From Nocardioides daejeonensis (lineage in GTDB: Bacteria; Actinomycetota; Actinomycetes; Propionibacteriales; Nocardioidaceae), in assembly GCF_003194585.1 (NCBI RefSeq), contig NZ_QHKZ01000004.1:1-64000 (forward strand): 64,000 nucleotides of DNA, read 5' to 3'. The notes beneath the pieces were generated by a model. The model made no database searches. It saw only the letters and a program-made list of their open reading frames with translations, and was not told the origin of the DNA. Shown piece by piece: positions 25,976-34,879 of the stretch. Made by a program: the position numbers and the translations under genes. Position 1 is the stretch's first letter; each line of letters opens with the position of its first letter.

Positions 25976-26650
25976 GTGTTCGGCATTCCGTCACCGCAAG
26001 GCGATGACCCCGTCGCCGCCCTACGCGACCTGTCCCGGCAGTGGGCCACCATCGCCGACCGCGCCTTCGCCTCGGGGATGAGCGATCCCGCGGCGTACGC
26101 CCGCACGCTCCGGTTCGTCACGGCCGCCGTCGAGGAGCTCCGGACCCGCGGGAACGGAGCGACCGACCTGCTGTCAGCCTGGGCGGGCCACAGGGACCTG
26201 GTGCACGCGGTCGCCGACTCCGACCCGCGCTACAGCCTGGAGGGACTCGATCCCGAAGCACTCGCGGGCGCCGCCTTCGCGATGCGCTATCGAGAGCTCG
26301 CCGAGACGATCGCCGGTGCCCGACGCCTGGAGACGTTGGCCGCGCTCGACGACATCGGCTGGGTGGTCGCAGAGGAGTCAGGACCTCCCGAGGGCGACCC
26401 GTTCGTTCCCTACCGGCGCCTTGAGATCGACCGAACCCGGGGCCTGGCCCTCGCGATCAGCACCTACGCCAACGACGACTTCACCGCCACCGTGCATCGC
26501 GTCGAGCAGCTGCGGTTCGACGGAGCCGACGGCACTCTTGCGCCGATCGACGCGGAGGATCCCGGCTCCACGGCCCGCGAGTTCGCGACGGCCGACGAAC
26601 GCGAACGCCACGTGACCGAACTGCGCGGGGCGCCGCCCTCTCCGAACTGA
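25976..26650 (+). CDS. Hypothetical protein, 224 residues, divergent from carbamate kinase
   Basis: Not recognised. The protein is acidic, has no signal peptide or membrane segment, and its first half looks alpha-helical (AYARTLRFVTAAVEELRTRGNGATDLLSAWAG). The GTG start has a good ribosome site (GGGAGGA, 6 bp upstream). Coding is supported by strong third-position GC, the ribosome site and its fit in the gap between arcC and the radical SAM gene. It is divergently transcribed from the carbamate kinase gene and shares its 70-bp promoter region, suggesting co-regulation with this cluster. Confidence 0.7.
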   Translation: MFGIPSPQGDDPVAALRDLSRQWATIADRAFASGMSDPAAYARTLRFVTAAVEELRTRGNGATDLLSAWAGHRDLVHAVADSDPRYSLEGLDPEALAGAAFAMRYRELAETIAGARRLETLAALDDIGWVVAEESGPPEGDPFVPYRRLEIDRTRGLALAISTYANDDFTATVHRVEQLRFDGADGTLAPIDAEDPGSTAREFATADERERHVTELRGAPPSPN

Positions 26651-26708
26651 GCCGCGCACGGGTGACGCCGAATGTGTCGAGAGGGTTCCCCTCGCCGAGA
26701 ACGTTTCC

Positions 26709-26714
26709 TATAGT
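26709..26714 (+). promoter_or_regulatory. Predicted -10 box of the radical SAM gene
   Basis: TATAGT, about 60 bp upstream of the ATG at 26770; a -35 box is not clear. The palindrome at 26729-26743 lies just downstream, a typical repressor position. Confidence 0.45.
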
Positions 26715-26728
26715 GGATGAAGACCTGT

Positions 26729-26743
26729 CGTGTGGATCACACG
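26729..26743. promoter_or_regulatory. Palindrome in the leader of the radical SAM gene
   Basis: CGTGTG-GAT-CACACG: perfect 6-bp arms around 3 bp, 15 bp after the -10 box and 26 bp before the start codon. Likely an operator, or a short RNA hairpin. No second copy was found in the window by eye. Confidence 0.55.
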
Positions 26744-26769
26744 AGGCTCCCTATTGAGGAGATCCATCC

Positions 26770-27924
26770 ATGAGTGAGCAGCACCCCCTCAGCGCCGCCG
26801 GACGGGCCAGCACTGCGGATCTGATCGTCAAGCTTCAGGCCAGCGGCCTGCGCACCGACATCGACGTCGGCGCGCGGAAGGGCGGGGCCGGACCGGCCGA
26901 TGCGGGAATGCTGTGGGTCAACGGCGCACCCGCCACCGTGCCGACCACGGCCAGCTACGTCAGCGACTCGCCCTACGCCCTGCGGCAGGAGGACGACGGC
27001 TTCGGCATCTACCTTGGCGAGCAGCGCCTCGCCGACGCCTCCCTCGCCCCGGAGCCGAAGTTCTACCGCATGCGCACCGCCGACGGCGTCCCCTACAACC
27101 AGATCGCCCTGATGCACCTGGACTCCCTGGCAAGCACGGTGCTGCAGACCTGCACCTACTGGGGCAACTCCGACCAGTGCAAGTTCTGCGGCATCGGCGT
27201 CTCCCTCGAGCAGGGCCGGACCATCGCGAAGAAGACGCCAGCCATGCTGGCCGAGGTCGCCGTGGCCGCCAAGGAGCTCGATGGCGCAGTGGATGCGACG
27301 CTGACCACCGGAAGCACCAAGACGCCCGATCGCGGGGCGCTGTACGTCGGCGCCTGCGGCCAGGCGGTCAAGGAAGCCTCCGGGTTGCCGGTTCAGGTGC
27401 AGTTCGAACCGCCGTCCGACCTCGACGTGATCAACCGCGTGCACGACATGGGTATCGACTCGGTCGGCATCCACGTCGAGACCTTCGACCCGCGGGTGCT
27501 CGCCGAGATCGCGCCCGGCAAGGCGGCCTGGGGCATCGAGGCCTACTTCACCGCCTGGGAGCGGGCGGTGGAGGTCTTCGGCGCCGGGCAGGTCTCCACC
27601 TACGTCATCCTCGGGATGGGCGAGGACCCGAAGCTGACGGTGGATGCCTGCCGCCGCGCCATCGACATCGGGGTCTACCCGTTCGTCGTCCCGCTGCGCC
27701 CGGTACCCGGCAGCCTGATGGCAGACCTGGAGCCACCCACCGCCGACTACGTCGAGCACATCAACCGGCAGGTGGTGCCCTACATGCTGGCCCGCGGGAT
27801 GAGCGCGACCGGTGTGATGGCTGGCTGCGCCCGTTGCCAGGCGTGCTCGGGGATGGCGGCGCTCGAGCGCTCGCTCGGCCCGGTACCCGCCGAGGGTCGC
27901 CCGTCACTGCCGTTGTTCGTGTGA
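26770..27924 (+). CDS. Radical SAM protein, MSMEG_0568/NitD family
   Basis: 384 residues. The iron-sulfur motif is C128-x8-C137-x2-C140 (QTCTYW...DQCKFCGIG) instead of the usual CX3CX2C, which is a family feature of the MSMEG_0568-type proteins. A second cysteine group C353-x2-C356-x2-C359 near the C-terminus may bind an auxiliary cluster. LTTGSTKTPDRGALYVG and GIHVETFDPRVL are family blocks. The product of the reaction is unknown; in Nit1C clusters it accompanies a nitrilase and is linked to cyanide assimilation. ATG at 26770 has GAGGAGA before it. It is directly followed by the GNAT gene (1-bp gap). Confidence 0.88.
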   Translation: MSEQHPLSAAGRASTADLIVKLQASGLRTDIDVGARKGGAGPADAGMLWVNGAPATVPTTASYVSDSPYALRQEDDGFGIYLGEQRLADASLAPEPKFYRMRTADGVPYNQIALMHLDSLASTVLQTCTYWGNSDQCKFCGIGVSLEQGRTIAKKTPAMLAEVAVAAKELDGAVDATLTTGSTKTPDRGALYVGACGQAVKEASGLPVQVQFEPPSDLDVINRVHDMGIDSVGIHVETFDPRVLAEIAPGKAAWGIEAYFTAWERAVEVFGAGQVSTYVILGMGEDPKLTVDACRRAIDIGVYPFVVPLRPVPGSLMADLEPPTADYVEHINRQVVPYMLARGMSATGVMAGCARCQACSGMAALERSLGPVPAEGRPSLPLFV

Positions 27925-27925
27925 C

Positions 27926-28390
27926 ATGAGCGCAGTGAAGGTCACCTGCCGTCAGGTGATCAGCCAGGAGGACCGGGAGGCACACGACTGGATCCGCAAC
28001 CAGATCTTCGTCGTCGAGCAGGGCCTGTTCGACGACAGTGACCAGGATGCGCTCGACGCCGATCCCAACGTGATCCACGTCGTCGCCTTCGCGGATGACG
28101 AGCCTGCCGGCACGGTGCGCCTGTACCGCGTCGACACGCCCCACCCGGGCGAGGAGCTGTGGAAGGGCGACCGCCTCGCGGTACTCCCAGCGTTCCGTCA
28201 CATCGGTATCGGCGGACCCCTCGTCCGTCACGCCGTCACCACCGCCGGTGAGGCCGGAGGCAACCGGATGGTCGCCTGGATCCAGCCCGCCAACGTCGTC
28301 TTCTTCACCAGGCTGGGCTGGCACGCCGACGGCCCGCCCAGCGACTACCTCGGCTCACCGCACCAGCACATGTGGATCGAGCTGGCGTGA
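27926..28390 (+). CDS. GNAT N-acetyltransferase, MSMEG_0567/Sll0786 (NitE) family
   Basis: 154 residues. IRNQIFVVEQGLFDDSDQDALD at the start and the acetyl-CoA loop PAFRHIGIGGPLVRHAVTTAGEAGG, then NVVFFTRLGWHADG, are typical of the Sll0786-type GNAT proteins found next to the MSMEG_0568 radical SAM protein. In many genomes the acetyltransferase and AIR-synthase-like parts are fused or adjacent; here they are adjacent but convergent. The acceptor amine is unknown. Confidence 0.88.
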   Translation: MSAVKVTCRQVISQEDREAHDWIRNQIFVVEQGLFDDSDQDALDADPNVIHVVAFADDEPAGTVRLYRVDTPHPGEELWKGDRLAVLPAFRHIGIGGPLVRHAVTTAGEAGGNRMVAWIQPANVVFFTRLGWHADGPPSDYLGSPHQHMWIELA

Positions 28391-28398
28391 GGTCAGGC

Positions 28399-29412
28399 TC
28401 ACAGGTGGGTCACGGTCTCCTTGCTCAGGTCGAAGACCACCTCGCGGTCACCTCCGGCGGCGATCTGCACCAGGCCGCTCGCGTCCAGCGTGCCGATCCG
28501 TACGGCGCCCAGGTCACGCGTCGCGAAGAGCTCCGCGAGGGCCGGCACCTTCTCGGGCGGCGTGGTCACCAGGAAGACCAGGCAGGGAAAGCAACCGAGC
28601 CAGTCAGCCATCTGCACACCATGCGGCAGCGGGACCACCTCCAGGTCGACCGTCGCCCCCAGTCCCGTGGCCTCCAGCAACATCGCCAGCGAGCCGATCA
28701 TGCCGGCCATGCTCACGTCCTTGGCTGCTGCCGCGACCCCCGTCTCGGCCGCCTCGGCCATCAGCCGGACATCGCCGGCGAGCCGCTCCCCGCGCTCCTC
28801 GAAGGAGGCGAAGTAGGGGAAGTCCGCACGCATCCGGCCCTCGAAGCAGCCCACCAGCATCAGTGCCTGACCGGCCGCCGCCCGGGCGACCGTCAGCGGT
28901 CGCTCGGCGCTGCCCAGCCCGAACGCCGACAGGCTCGGCGGGCCGTCCGTCTCGGTGAGATGGCCGCCGACGATCGGGACGTCGTACGCCTCGCTGGCCC
29001 ACTTCAATCCCTCCAGGACCTCGCGCGCGGTCTCCTGGGGTCCGACCACGGTGTCGACGATCGCCAGCGGTCGCGCGCCCATCGCGGCCAGGTCGTTGAC
29101 GTTCGCCAGGACCGCAGAGATGCCGGCGGCGCGCGGATCGCGCGCCACGAACGAAGGCAGCATGGCCTCGCCACCCACCACCAGCTGGTGGCCACGGTCC
29201 AGCACCACCGCACCATCGTCACCAGGGCCGGTCTGCCAGTCGCTGCGACCGAAGACCTCGGTGACCAGGCCGATCGCGGCCTTGCCCCGCACACCCGGGA
29301 GATCACGCAGGTGCTGGGCGAGTCCGGCGAGGTCGAGCCCAGCGAGATTTCGTGGTGTCGAGATGGCGGCCACTTCCCTTCGAGTGGTGGCGCCCACTTG
29401 CTGGCCCACCAT
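28399..29412 (-). CDS. AIR-synthase-like protein, Sll0787/NitF family
   Basis: 337 residues of the PurM/SelD/HypE-type ATP-binding superfamily. GPGDDGAVV, the VLANVNDLAAMGARPLAIVDTV block and VGGHLTETDGPPSLSAFGLG match the Sll0787 family. These proteins probably activate an amide or acid with ATP, as PurM does, but the substrate is not known. ATG at 29412. The gene converges on the GNAT gene and diverges from the ComA-like gene across a 62-bp promoter gap. Confidence 0.87.
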   Translation of the reverse strand: MVGQQVGATTRREVAAISTPRNLAGLDLAGLAQHLRDLPGVRGKAAIGLVTEVFGRSDWQTGPGDDGAVVLDRGHQLVVGGEAMLPSFVARDPRAAGISAVLANVNDLAAMGARPLAIVDTVVGPQETAREVLEGLKWASEAYDVPIVGGHLTETDGPPSLSAFGLGSAERPLTVARAAAGQALMLVGCFEGRMRADFPYFASFEERGERLAGDVRLMAEAAETGVAAAAKDVSMAGMIGSLAMLLEATGLGATVDLEVVPLPHGVQMADWLGCFPCLVFLVTTPPEKVPALAELFATRDLGAVRIGTLDASGLVQIAAGGDREVVFDLSKETVTHL

Positions 29413-29426
29413 AATGAGGACATAAA

Positions 29427-29456
29427 TTGATGGTGCACGAACTGATCCAGCATAGT
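29427..29456 (+). promoter_or_regulatory. Predicted promoter of the seven-cistron comA-like to DUF1116 operon
   Basis: -35 TTGATG (29427-29432), 18-bp spacer, -10 CATAGT (29451-29456), about 18 bp before the GTG start at 29475. Quality is moderate. Confidence 0.45.
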
Positions 29457-29474
29457 AAACAAGGGAGCCCTGTT

Positions 29475-30266
29475 GTGGGCATCGCTGCGAACTTCCTCCG
29501 GCTGCCGGCACGAGGCCAGAAGCCTCGGGCCCGAGGGCTCTCCCACGTGCTCGACAACGGCATCAGCCCCTCTGAGACCCGGGACCGCTTGGAGGCAGCC
29601 GCCCGCACCATCGATCTGTGGAAGTTCGGCTGGGGCATCGCCTATCTCGACCCGCACCTGAGCGAGAAGGTCCGTCTGCTCACCGATCACCAGGTGCTCG
29701 CCTGCCCGGGCGGCACCCTGGCCGAGGTCGCGTGGAGGCAGGGCCAGTACGCCGCGTTCCTGGATTGGGCCGAGGCAGCCGGGTTCCCTGCGATCGAGGT
29801 CTCCAACGGCACCGTCACGATGAGCCGGACAGAGAAGGACGACCTGATCGGCACCGCCGCTGAGCGTTTCGTGGTGCTGGCCGAGGTCGGGCGGAAGGAT
29901 CCGGCGCTCGAGCTCGCGCCCGAGGAGTGGAGCACCCATGCGCGGGCAGACATCGCCGCCGGTGCCACCTGGGTGGTGGCCGAGGGCCGCGAGAGCGGCA
30001 CCGTGGGACTCTTCACCCCCGACGGACAGGCCCGTGCCGACGTCGTGGAGGCCATCGTGGCGTCGATCGGTCTGCCCCGCGTGCTCTTCGAAGCCCCCCA
30101 GCGGGCGCAACAGGCATGGTTGATCCGCCGGTTCGGACCCGAGGTCAACCTCGGCAACATCGCACTCAGCGACGCGCTGGCACTGGAGACACTGCGGCTG
30201 GGGCTGCGTGCGGACACCCTCGACGCGTCGTTCGCCTACGACCCGACCCGTCAGGCCGAGCGATGA
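29475..30266 (+). CDS. Phosphosulfolactate synthase-like protein (ComA family)
   Basis: 263 residues. LSHVLDNGISPSETRDRLEAAARTIDLWKFGWG, FPAIEVSNGTVTMSRTEK and EAPQRAQQAWLIRRFGPEVNLGNIAL are the hallmark blocks of ComA, which joins PEP and sulfite to (R)-phosphosulfolactate. The family also has members of other or unknown function, so sulfite use is not certain. GTG at 29475 was chosen because AAGGGAG precedes it by 7 bp. It is the first of a chain of six genes in which most starts overlap the previous stop by 4 bp. Next to it is an unrecognised protein, and two genes on is a desulfhydrase/sulfo-lyase-type enzyme, hinting at sulfonate chemistry. Confidence 0.82.
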   Translation: MGIAANFLRLPARGQKPRARGLSHVLDNGISPSETRDRLEAAARTIDLWKFGWGIAYLDPHLSEKVRLLTDHQVLACPGGTLAEVAWRQGQYAAFLDWAEAAGFPAIEVSNGTVTMSRTEKDDLIGTAAERFVVLAEVGRKDPALELAPEEWSTHARADIAAGATWVVAEGRESGTVGLFTPDGQARADVVEAIVASIGLPRVLFEAPQRAQQAWLIRRFGPEVNLGNIALSDALALETLRLGLRADTLDASFAYDPTRQAER

Positions 30267-31177
30267 TCCCGCATCAGTACCGGACCGTGGCCTTCACCGA
30301 GGTCGCGGTGCCGCTGACCGACGCGGCGCTGCGAACCCTGCTGCTGAGCCGGCAGGTCTATCGACGGACCCGCTTCGTCGTCGCCCACTCGCCGCACGGC
30401 GACGTAGCGCTGGTCGAGGTCACCACGGTCGGCGACGGACTCTTCGTCGACGTCACCGAGACACGGATGCTCGCTGCGCCCTCCGAGTGCCAGCTGATCG
30501 ATCGCCCGGACCTCGACACCGCCGTCCCCAGCCAGCTGGCTCGCGCCCGCGCGGAGGCCGACCTGCCGTCCGGGGTCCGGTGCCTGGTGGTCCGCGGCAC
30601 CTATGCGCACGTCAACTTCCTGCTCGACGAGCCGACGCGTCGGGTGCATGTGCTCGATGTGGCGCCGCCGTGGCCGGCCAAGCTCTTCGACCAGGCCGAG
30701 CGCGTGCTGTCGACCGGTGAGGAGTTGCCAGCGATGCACTGCGTGCCGCAGGTCGTCGACCTGGAGGAGTTGGCAGCCGAGCACCCGGCCGACCACTACC
30801 TGCTGCCCTGCCGAGGTGGCGGGATGAACGTGCCCGGGGCGCGGATCTCCTACCTCGACGAGGTGCCGCCGGCGGCGGCGTGGCTCCAGCTGGGGTGTCC
30901 CCGGTCGCAGGCGATCCACGACCACTTCTACCCCGACCAGGCAGACGCGGTAGCGCGGGTCGACATCTGCCCGGCCCATCTCGCCCGCTCCCTCCCCCTC
31001 CCGGCCGGCGAGGTACGGCTCACCAAGTGCTGCCTCCTGGAGGAGCATGTCGAGACGCGCGGGGCTACCGTCGTGGTGCCGTGGGGCTCCTCGTTCACGC
31101 TGGTGGGCGAGGGTCTCGCCCGGGCCGCAGCACTTGCGGACGAGTTCCGCGCATCCGGCGAGACCCCCGGGCAGTGA
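30263..31177 (+). CDS. Hypothetical protein, 304 residues, cysteine-rich C-terminal half
   Basis: Not recognised. The N-terminal half looks like a compact alpha/beta fold; the C-terminal half has Cys at YLLPCRGGG, QLGCPRSQAIHDHF, VDICPAHLA and TKCCLLEE, which with nearby His residues could form a metal or Fe-S site. The ATG overlaps the ComA-like stop (ATGA, 30263-30266) and its stop overlaps the following GTG start, so it is firmly in the operon. FdrA and DUF1116 systems normally include a DUF2877 (AllH) subunit; none is seen, and this protein could be its functional replacement, which is speculation. Confidence 0.72.
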   Translation: MIPHQYRTVAFTEVAVPLTDAALRTLLLSRQVYRRTRFVVAHSPHGDVALVEVTTVGDGLFVDVTETRMLAAPSECQLIDRPDLDTAVPSQLARARAEADLPSGVRCLVVRGTYAHVNFLLDEPTRRVHVLDVAPPWPAKLFDQAERVLSTGEELPAMHCVPQVVDLEELAAEHPADHYLLPCRGGGMNVPGARISYLDEVPPAAAWLQLGCPRSQAIHDHFYPDQADAVARVDICPAHLARSLPLPAGEVRLTKCCLLEEHVETRGATVVVPWGSSFTLVGEGLARAAALADEFRASGETPGQ

Positions 31178-32385
31178 CGGCGATGAGCGCTCGGATCAGC
31201 GATTCCGCGATGTATGCCCACCTGTGGGGCACTCCCGAGGTGCGCGAGGTCTTCGACGAATCCGCCCGAGTCCAGGGGTGGCTCGACGTGCTGGTGGCGC
31301 TGGCCCGTGCACAGGCCGCCTCCGGCCTGATCCCGCTCAGCTCCGCGGAGGCCATCGCCGAGGCCGCGAAGGTGGACCGGCTGGACCTGGACCAGGTCGG
31401 AGTGGCGACTCGGGAGACCGGCCACTCCACACTCGGACTCATCAGGGAGCTGCAGCCCCTGCTGCCGGAGTCTGCGCGCGAGCACCTCTACTTCAAGACC
31501 ACGGTGCAAGACGTCACCGACACCTGGACGGCACTGGCGGTCCGGACCGTCGGCGGCATCGTCTGGCGTGACCTGCGCGCCATCGAGGCCCGGTTGCTGG
31601 AGTTGAGCGCTCAGCACCGCGACACGCTGATGTGCGGGCGCACCCACGGTCAGCCCGGCGCGCCGATCACCTTCGGCTGGAAGGTCGCCTCCTGGGCCGA
31701 CGAGGTACGTCGCCACCTCGACCGGCTCCGGGAGGGCAGCGACCGCTGGCTGACGGTCCAGCTCGGCGGCGGGCTCGGCACCCTGGTCGATGCTGGACCC
31801 AGCGCCCTGGAAGTCCGGGCGCGCTTCGCCGCGGAGCTGGGACTGAACGAACCGCGGATCTCGTGGTTGAGCTCACGCGACCGACCGGCCGAGTTCGGCC
31901 ACCTGCTCGCGATGATCTGCGGGACCCTGGCGCGCATCGGCGGCGAGGTCTACGAACTGCAACGGCCCGAGATCGGCGAACTGGCGGAGCCGCGTCCGGC
32001 CGGGGTGGTCGGCAGCATCACCATGCACCACAAGCGCAACCCCGAGGGCAGCGAGCACCTCGACACGCTCGCTCGTCTGGCCCGCTCCAGCAGCGGCGTC
32101 CTGTCCGAGTCGGTCGTCTCGCAGCACGAGCGCGACGGGCGAGCATGGAAGGCGGAGTGGGTCGCGCTCCCAGAGGTGTGCCTGCTCACCGGCTCCGCCC
32201 TGTCCCTCACCCGGCGCCTGGTCGACGGCCTCGAGATCGACGAAGACCGGATGACGGCCAACCTGCGGACGCACCTGGGGCAGACCCAGAACCCGGCCGA
32301 CCCAGGAGCGGCACCGCTGATGGTCGACCGCGTCCTGCGTCACGCCCGGGCCGCACGTGCCCAGGAGTCGGAGCAGTGGCCATGA
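31174..32385 (+). CDS. Fumarase/aspartase-superfamily lyase (adenylosuccinate lyase/carboxymuconate cycloisomerase-like)
   Basis: 403 residues. CGRTHGQPGAPITFGWKVASW and the catalytic signature GSITMHHKRNP (GSxxMxxKxNP type) define the superfamily; ESVVSQHERDGRAWKAEWVALPE resembles PurB/PcaB-type members. These enzymes release fumarate from an N- or C-succinyl compound, or do the related cycloisomerisation. GTG 31174 overlaps the previous stop (GTGA); ATG 31183 is an alternative. A second superfamily member lies two genes downstream, so the pathway may involve two successive elimination steps. Exact substrate unknown. Confidence 0.85.
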   Translation: MTAMSARISDSAMYAHLWGTPEVREVFDESARVQGWLDVLVALARAQAASGLIPLSSAEAIAEAAKVDRLDLDQVGVATRETGHSTLGLIRELQPLLPESAREHLYFKTTVQDVTDTWTALAVRTVGGIVWRDLRAIEARLLELSAQHRDTLMCGRTHGQPGAPITFGWKVASWADEVRRHLDRLREGSDRWLTVQLGGGLGTLVDAGPSALEVRARFAAELGLNEPRISWLSSRDRPAEFGHLLAMICGTLARIGGEVYELQRPEIGELAEPRPAGVVGSITMHHKRNPEGSEHLDTLARLARSSSGVLSESVVSQHERDGRAWKAEWVALPEVCLLTGSALSLTRRLVDGLEIDEDRMTANLRTHLGQTQNPADPGAAPLMVDRVLRHARAARAQESEQWP

Positions 32386-33341
32386 CCCGCTCCCGGCACA
32401 ACCTGGCGACCCTACCCACCCCTGTCCAGCAGGCACCGCGCCTCGCCGAGGCACTCGGGGTGGCCGGACGTCTCCTGGTCAAGCGCGACGACCTCACCGG
32501 CTTCGCGGTGGCCGGCAACAAGGCGCGCCCGCTGGAGTACCTGCTCGCCGAGGCGCTCGGGAGGGGGGCCGACGTGCTCGTCACGGGCGGCACCCCCGGC
32601 TCGAACTTCTGCCAGGCGGCGGCCGCGGCCGCCGCCGGAGCCGGGATGGAGTGCGTGCTGATCTACGCCGGCCCGGCCCAGAGACCACAGCATCCCAACC
32701 ATCTTGCCGCGCGGGCCTGGGGCGCCCGAGTGGAGTGGACAGGCGACCCGGACCGCAGCAGTGTCGACACGGCCCTGACAGACGCCGCCGCCGAGCTCAC
32801 CGCCGCCGGGCGGCGGCCTTATGTGGCACCGCGAGGTGGCTCGACGGCGCGGGGGGCACTCGGCTTCCACCAGGCCGCCGCCGAGCTCGCCACTCAGGTC
32901 GATGGCCCCGCCACCGTGGTGCTCGCGACCGGCTCGGGCGGCACCACGGCGGGCCTGATCGCCGGCAGCGTCGCACTCGGTCGCCGCTTCGAGATCCACG
33001 GCGCGAGCGTGAGCCGGGCGCCGGAGCAGGCTCGCGGCCGGGTGCTGGAGCTGGCCCGTGGGTGTGCCGAGCTCGCCGGGACGGCCCCGCCGGAGGCCGC
33101 CGACGTCCGCCTCGTCGATGCGCGAGGTCCGGGCCACGCGCAGCCCTCGACTCTGGGGGCCCACGCCGCGCAGGTCGCGCTGACGACGATGGGCATCGTC
33201 CTCGATCCGGTCTACACGGCGAAGGCCCTGGGGGCCTTGCCCGCGGTCCTCGGCGAGCAGATCCGAGATCCCCGACTGACCACGATCTTCTGGCACACGG
33301 GCGGTCTGCTGGATGCAGTCGCCGGATGGGAGCACGCATGA
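32382..33341 (+). CDS. PLP-dependent D-cysteine desulfhydrase / cysteate sulfo-lyase-like enzyme
   Basis: 319 residues, fold-type II PLP enzyme of the ACC deaminase/D-cysteine desulfhydrase/CuyA group. LLVKRDDLTGFAVAGNKARPLEYLL holds the PLP lysine (GNK), VTGGTPGSNFCQ is the substrate loop, and TGSGGTTAGL binds the phosphate. Such enzymes eliminate sulfide, sulfite or ammonia from beta-substituted alanines; CuyA acts on L-cysteate. With the ComA-like gene nearby, sulfite release is possible, but 2,3-diaminopropionate-type substrates are equally open. ATGA overlaps at both ends with the two lyase genes. Confidence 0.86.
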   Translation: MTRSRHNLATLPTPVQQAPRLAEALGVAGRLLVKRDDLTGFAVAGNKARPLEYLLAEALGRGADVLVTGGTPGSNFCQAAAAAAAGAGMECVLIYAGPAQRPQHPNHLAARAWGARVEWTGDPDRSSVDTALTDAAAELTAAGRRPYVAPRGGSTARGALGFHQAAAELATQVDGPATVVLATGSGGTTAGLIAGSVALGRRFEIHGASVSRAPEQARGRVLELARGCAELAGTAPPEAADVRLVDARGPGHAQPSTLGAHAAQVALTTMGIVLDPVYTAKALGALPAVLGEQIRDPRLTTIFWHTGGLLDAVAGWEHA

Positions 33342-34879
33342 CAGACATCGAGATCGTCCCTTCGCAGCACCACCTCGGTGGCGTCGACCGGTTGGGGCCG
33401 CCCGTCGGAGGTCCGGCCCAGGAACTGATCGACAGCGGCTTCTACCTGGAGAACTTCGACGCACCATTGCTCCATGCCGGCCTCAACCTGGCCGACATCG
33501 CCCATGTGATCGACCTGCATGAGCGCCGGGTGATCCCCACCGACGCGACCCGGCAGCTGCTCTCCACCCTCCTGGTAGCCGCCCGCACCCGCGCGGAGGA
33601 GTTCCCCTACGACCCGGCGTACGGCGAGCCCTACAACTCCCGCGAGCGTCACTTCACCGCGCAGATCGGCGACGTGGCGGGCTGGCTGCATGCCGGACGC
33701 CCCAGGCGCGAGGCAGTGCGGATCGCTCTGCGGCTCAACATCCGCAGCGGCCTCGAGGAGCTGGTGGAGAGTGCGGCCGAGCTGGCGAAGGCGATCGCCG
33801 AGCTGGCCGGAGCCAACACCCGCACCTGGCTGCCCGACCAGACGTACCTGCAGCACGCACAGCCGTCGACGTTCGGCCATTACCTGGTGAGTTGGGCGTA
33901 TCCGGTGCTACGAGACGCCGATCGGCTGCTCGAGACGATGGCCTGGATCAACACCAGCCCGGGCGGGGCGGGCTGCGTCAACGGCAGTCGGCTGCTTGCC
34001 GAACGTGGCCGGGTCGCCGAGCTCCTCGGCTTCGACGGCGTCATCGAGCACACCCGCGACGCGATGTGGCAGATCGACGGACTGATCGCCGCGCTGTCGA
34101 ACGCATCGAGCCTGCTCACCACACAGAGCAAGCTCGCCGAGGATCTGGAGATCTGGGCGAGCAACGAGTTCGACTACGTGACCCTGGCGGACGGCTACAG
34201 CCGTTCCTCGGTCTTGATGCCGCAGAAGCGGAATCCCTATGCCCTCTCGATCATCCGCGGCGCCTCCGGGACGCTGATCGGTCGGCTGAGCGGGTTCCTG
34301 GCGGTCAGCAAGAGCCCCTCTGCCCGCAGCGACAACCTCATCTACGCCTACGGTGAGATCCCACGGGCGATCGACCTGGCCCTGCGCACCACCCGGCTCA
34401 CCACCGGCGTGATCCGCACGCTGACCGTCAACAAGGCCAAGATGTGGGCGGCGCTCGAGTCCGGGTTCAGCCAGGCCACGGACCTGGCCGAGTTCATCAT
34501 GCAGACCTGCGGCGTCGACTACCGAACGGCCTATCAGGTCGTCGGGATCGCCGTACGCCAGGCCAGCCGTGAGGGACTCCGTGGAATCGATCTGGACGGG
34601 GCCCGCCTGGACGCGGCAGCTCGGGAGCATGCGCCGACCTTGTCCTTGGGGCTGGCGGAAACCGACCTCACGGAGATCCTCGATCCCCGCAAGATCGTCG
34701 AGACCCGCACGCTCGCCGGCGGCGCGGCACCCGAGGTCGTCGCGGCGATGGCCGCCGGCTGCCTGGACCAGAGCAGAGCACTCCACTCCCGCGCGCACAG
34801 TCGCCGGGAAGCCATCGCAGCGGCCGAGCTGGAGCTGATCCATCGCGCCGAGGCCATCGTCAACGAAGGAAGTCGATGA
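33338..34879 (+). CDS. Argininosuccinate lyase-like enzyme
   Basis: 513 residues. NIRSGLEELVESAAELAKAIAELAGANTRTWLPDQTYLQHAQPSTFGHYL resembles the ArgH T-x-L/H-A-Q-P region, and SSVLMPQKRNPYALSIIRG is the superfamily signature with its catalytic Ser. It is longer than biosynthetic ArgH (about 460-480 residues) and lies outside an arginine operon, so a different N-succinyl or similar amino acid is likely; EDDS lyase is a known ArgH-like example of that kind. ATGA overlap with the PLP enzyme (33338-33341) and with DUF1116 (34876-34879). Confidence 0.86.
   Translation: MTDIEIVPSQHHLGGVDRLGPPVGGPAQELIDSGFYLENFDAPLLHAGLNLADIAHVIDLHERRVIPTDATRQLLSTLLVAARTRAEEFPYDPAYGEPYNSRERHFTAQIGDVAGWLHAGRPRREAVRIALRLNIRSGLEELVESAAELAKAIAELAGANTRTWLPDQTYLQHAQPSTFGHYLVSWAYPVLRDADRLLETMAWINTSPGGAGCVNGSRLLAERGRVAELLGFDGVIEHTRDAMWQIDGLIAALSNASSLLTTQSKLAEDLEIWASNEFDYVTLADGYSRSSVLMPQKRNPYALSIIRGASGTLIGRLSGFLAVSKSPSARSDNLIYAYGEIPRAIDLALRTTRLTTGVIRTLTVNKAKMWAALESGFSQATDLAEFIMQTCGVDYRTAYQVVGIAVRQASREGLRGIDLDGARLDAAAREHAPTLSLGLAETDLTEILDPRKIVETRTLAGGAAPEVVAAMAAGCLDQSRALHSRAHSRREAIAAAELELIHRAEAIVNEGSR

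Noticed and set aside
29430..29474. Upstream ATG start giving 15 extra residues to the ComA-like protein
   Set aside because: No ribosome site and it overlaps the predicted -10 box; GTG at 29475 has a good AAGGGAG.
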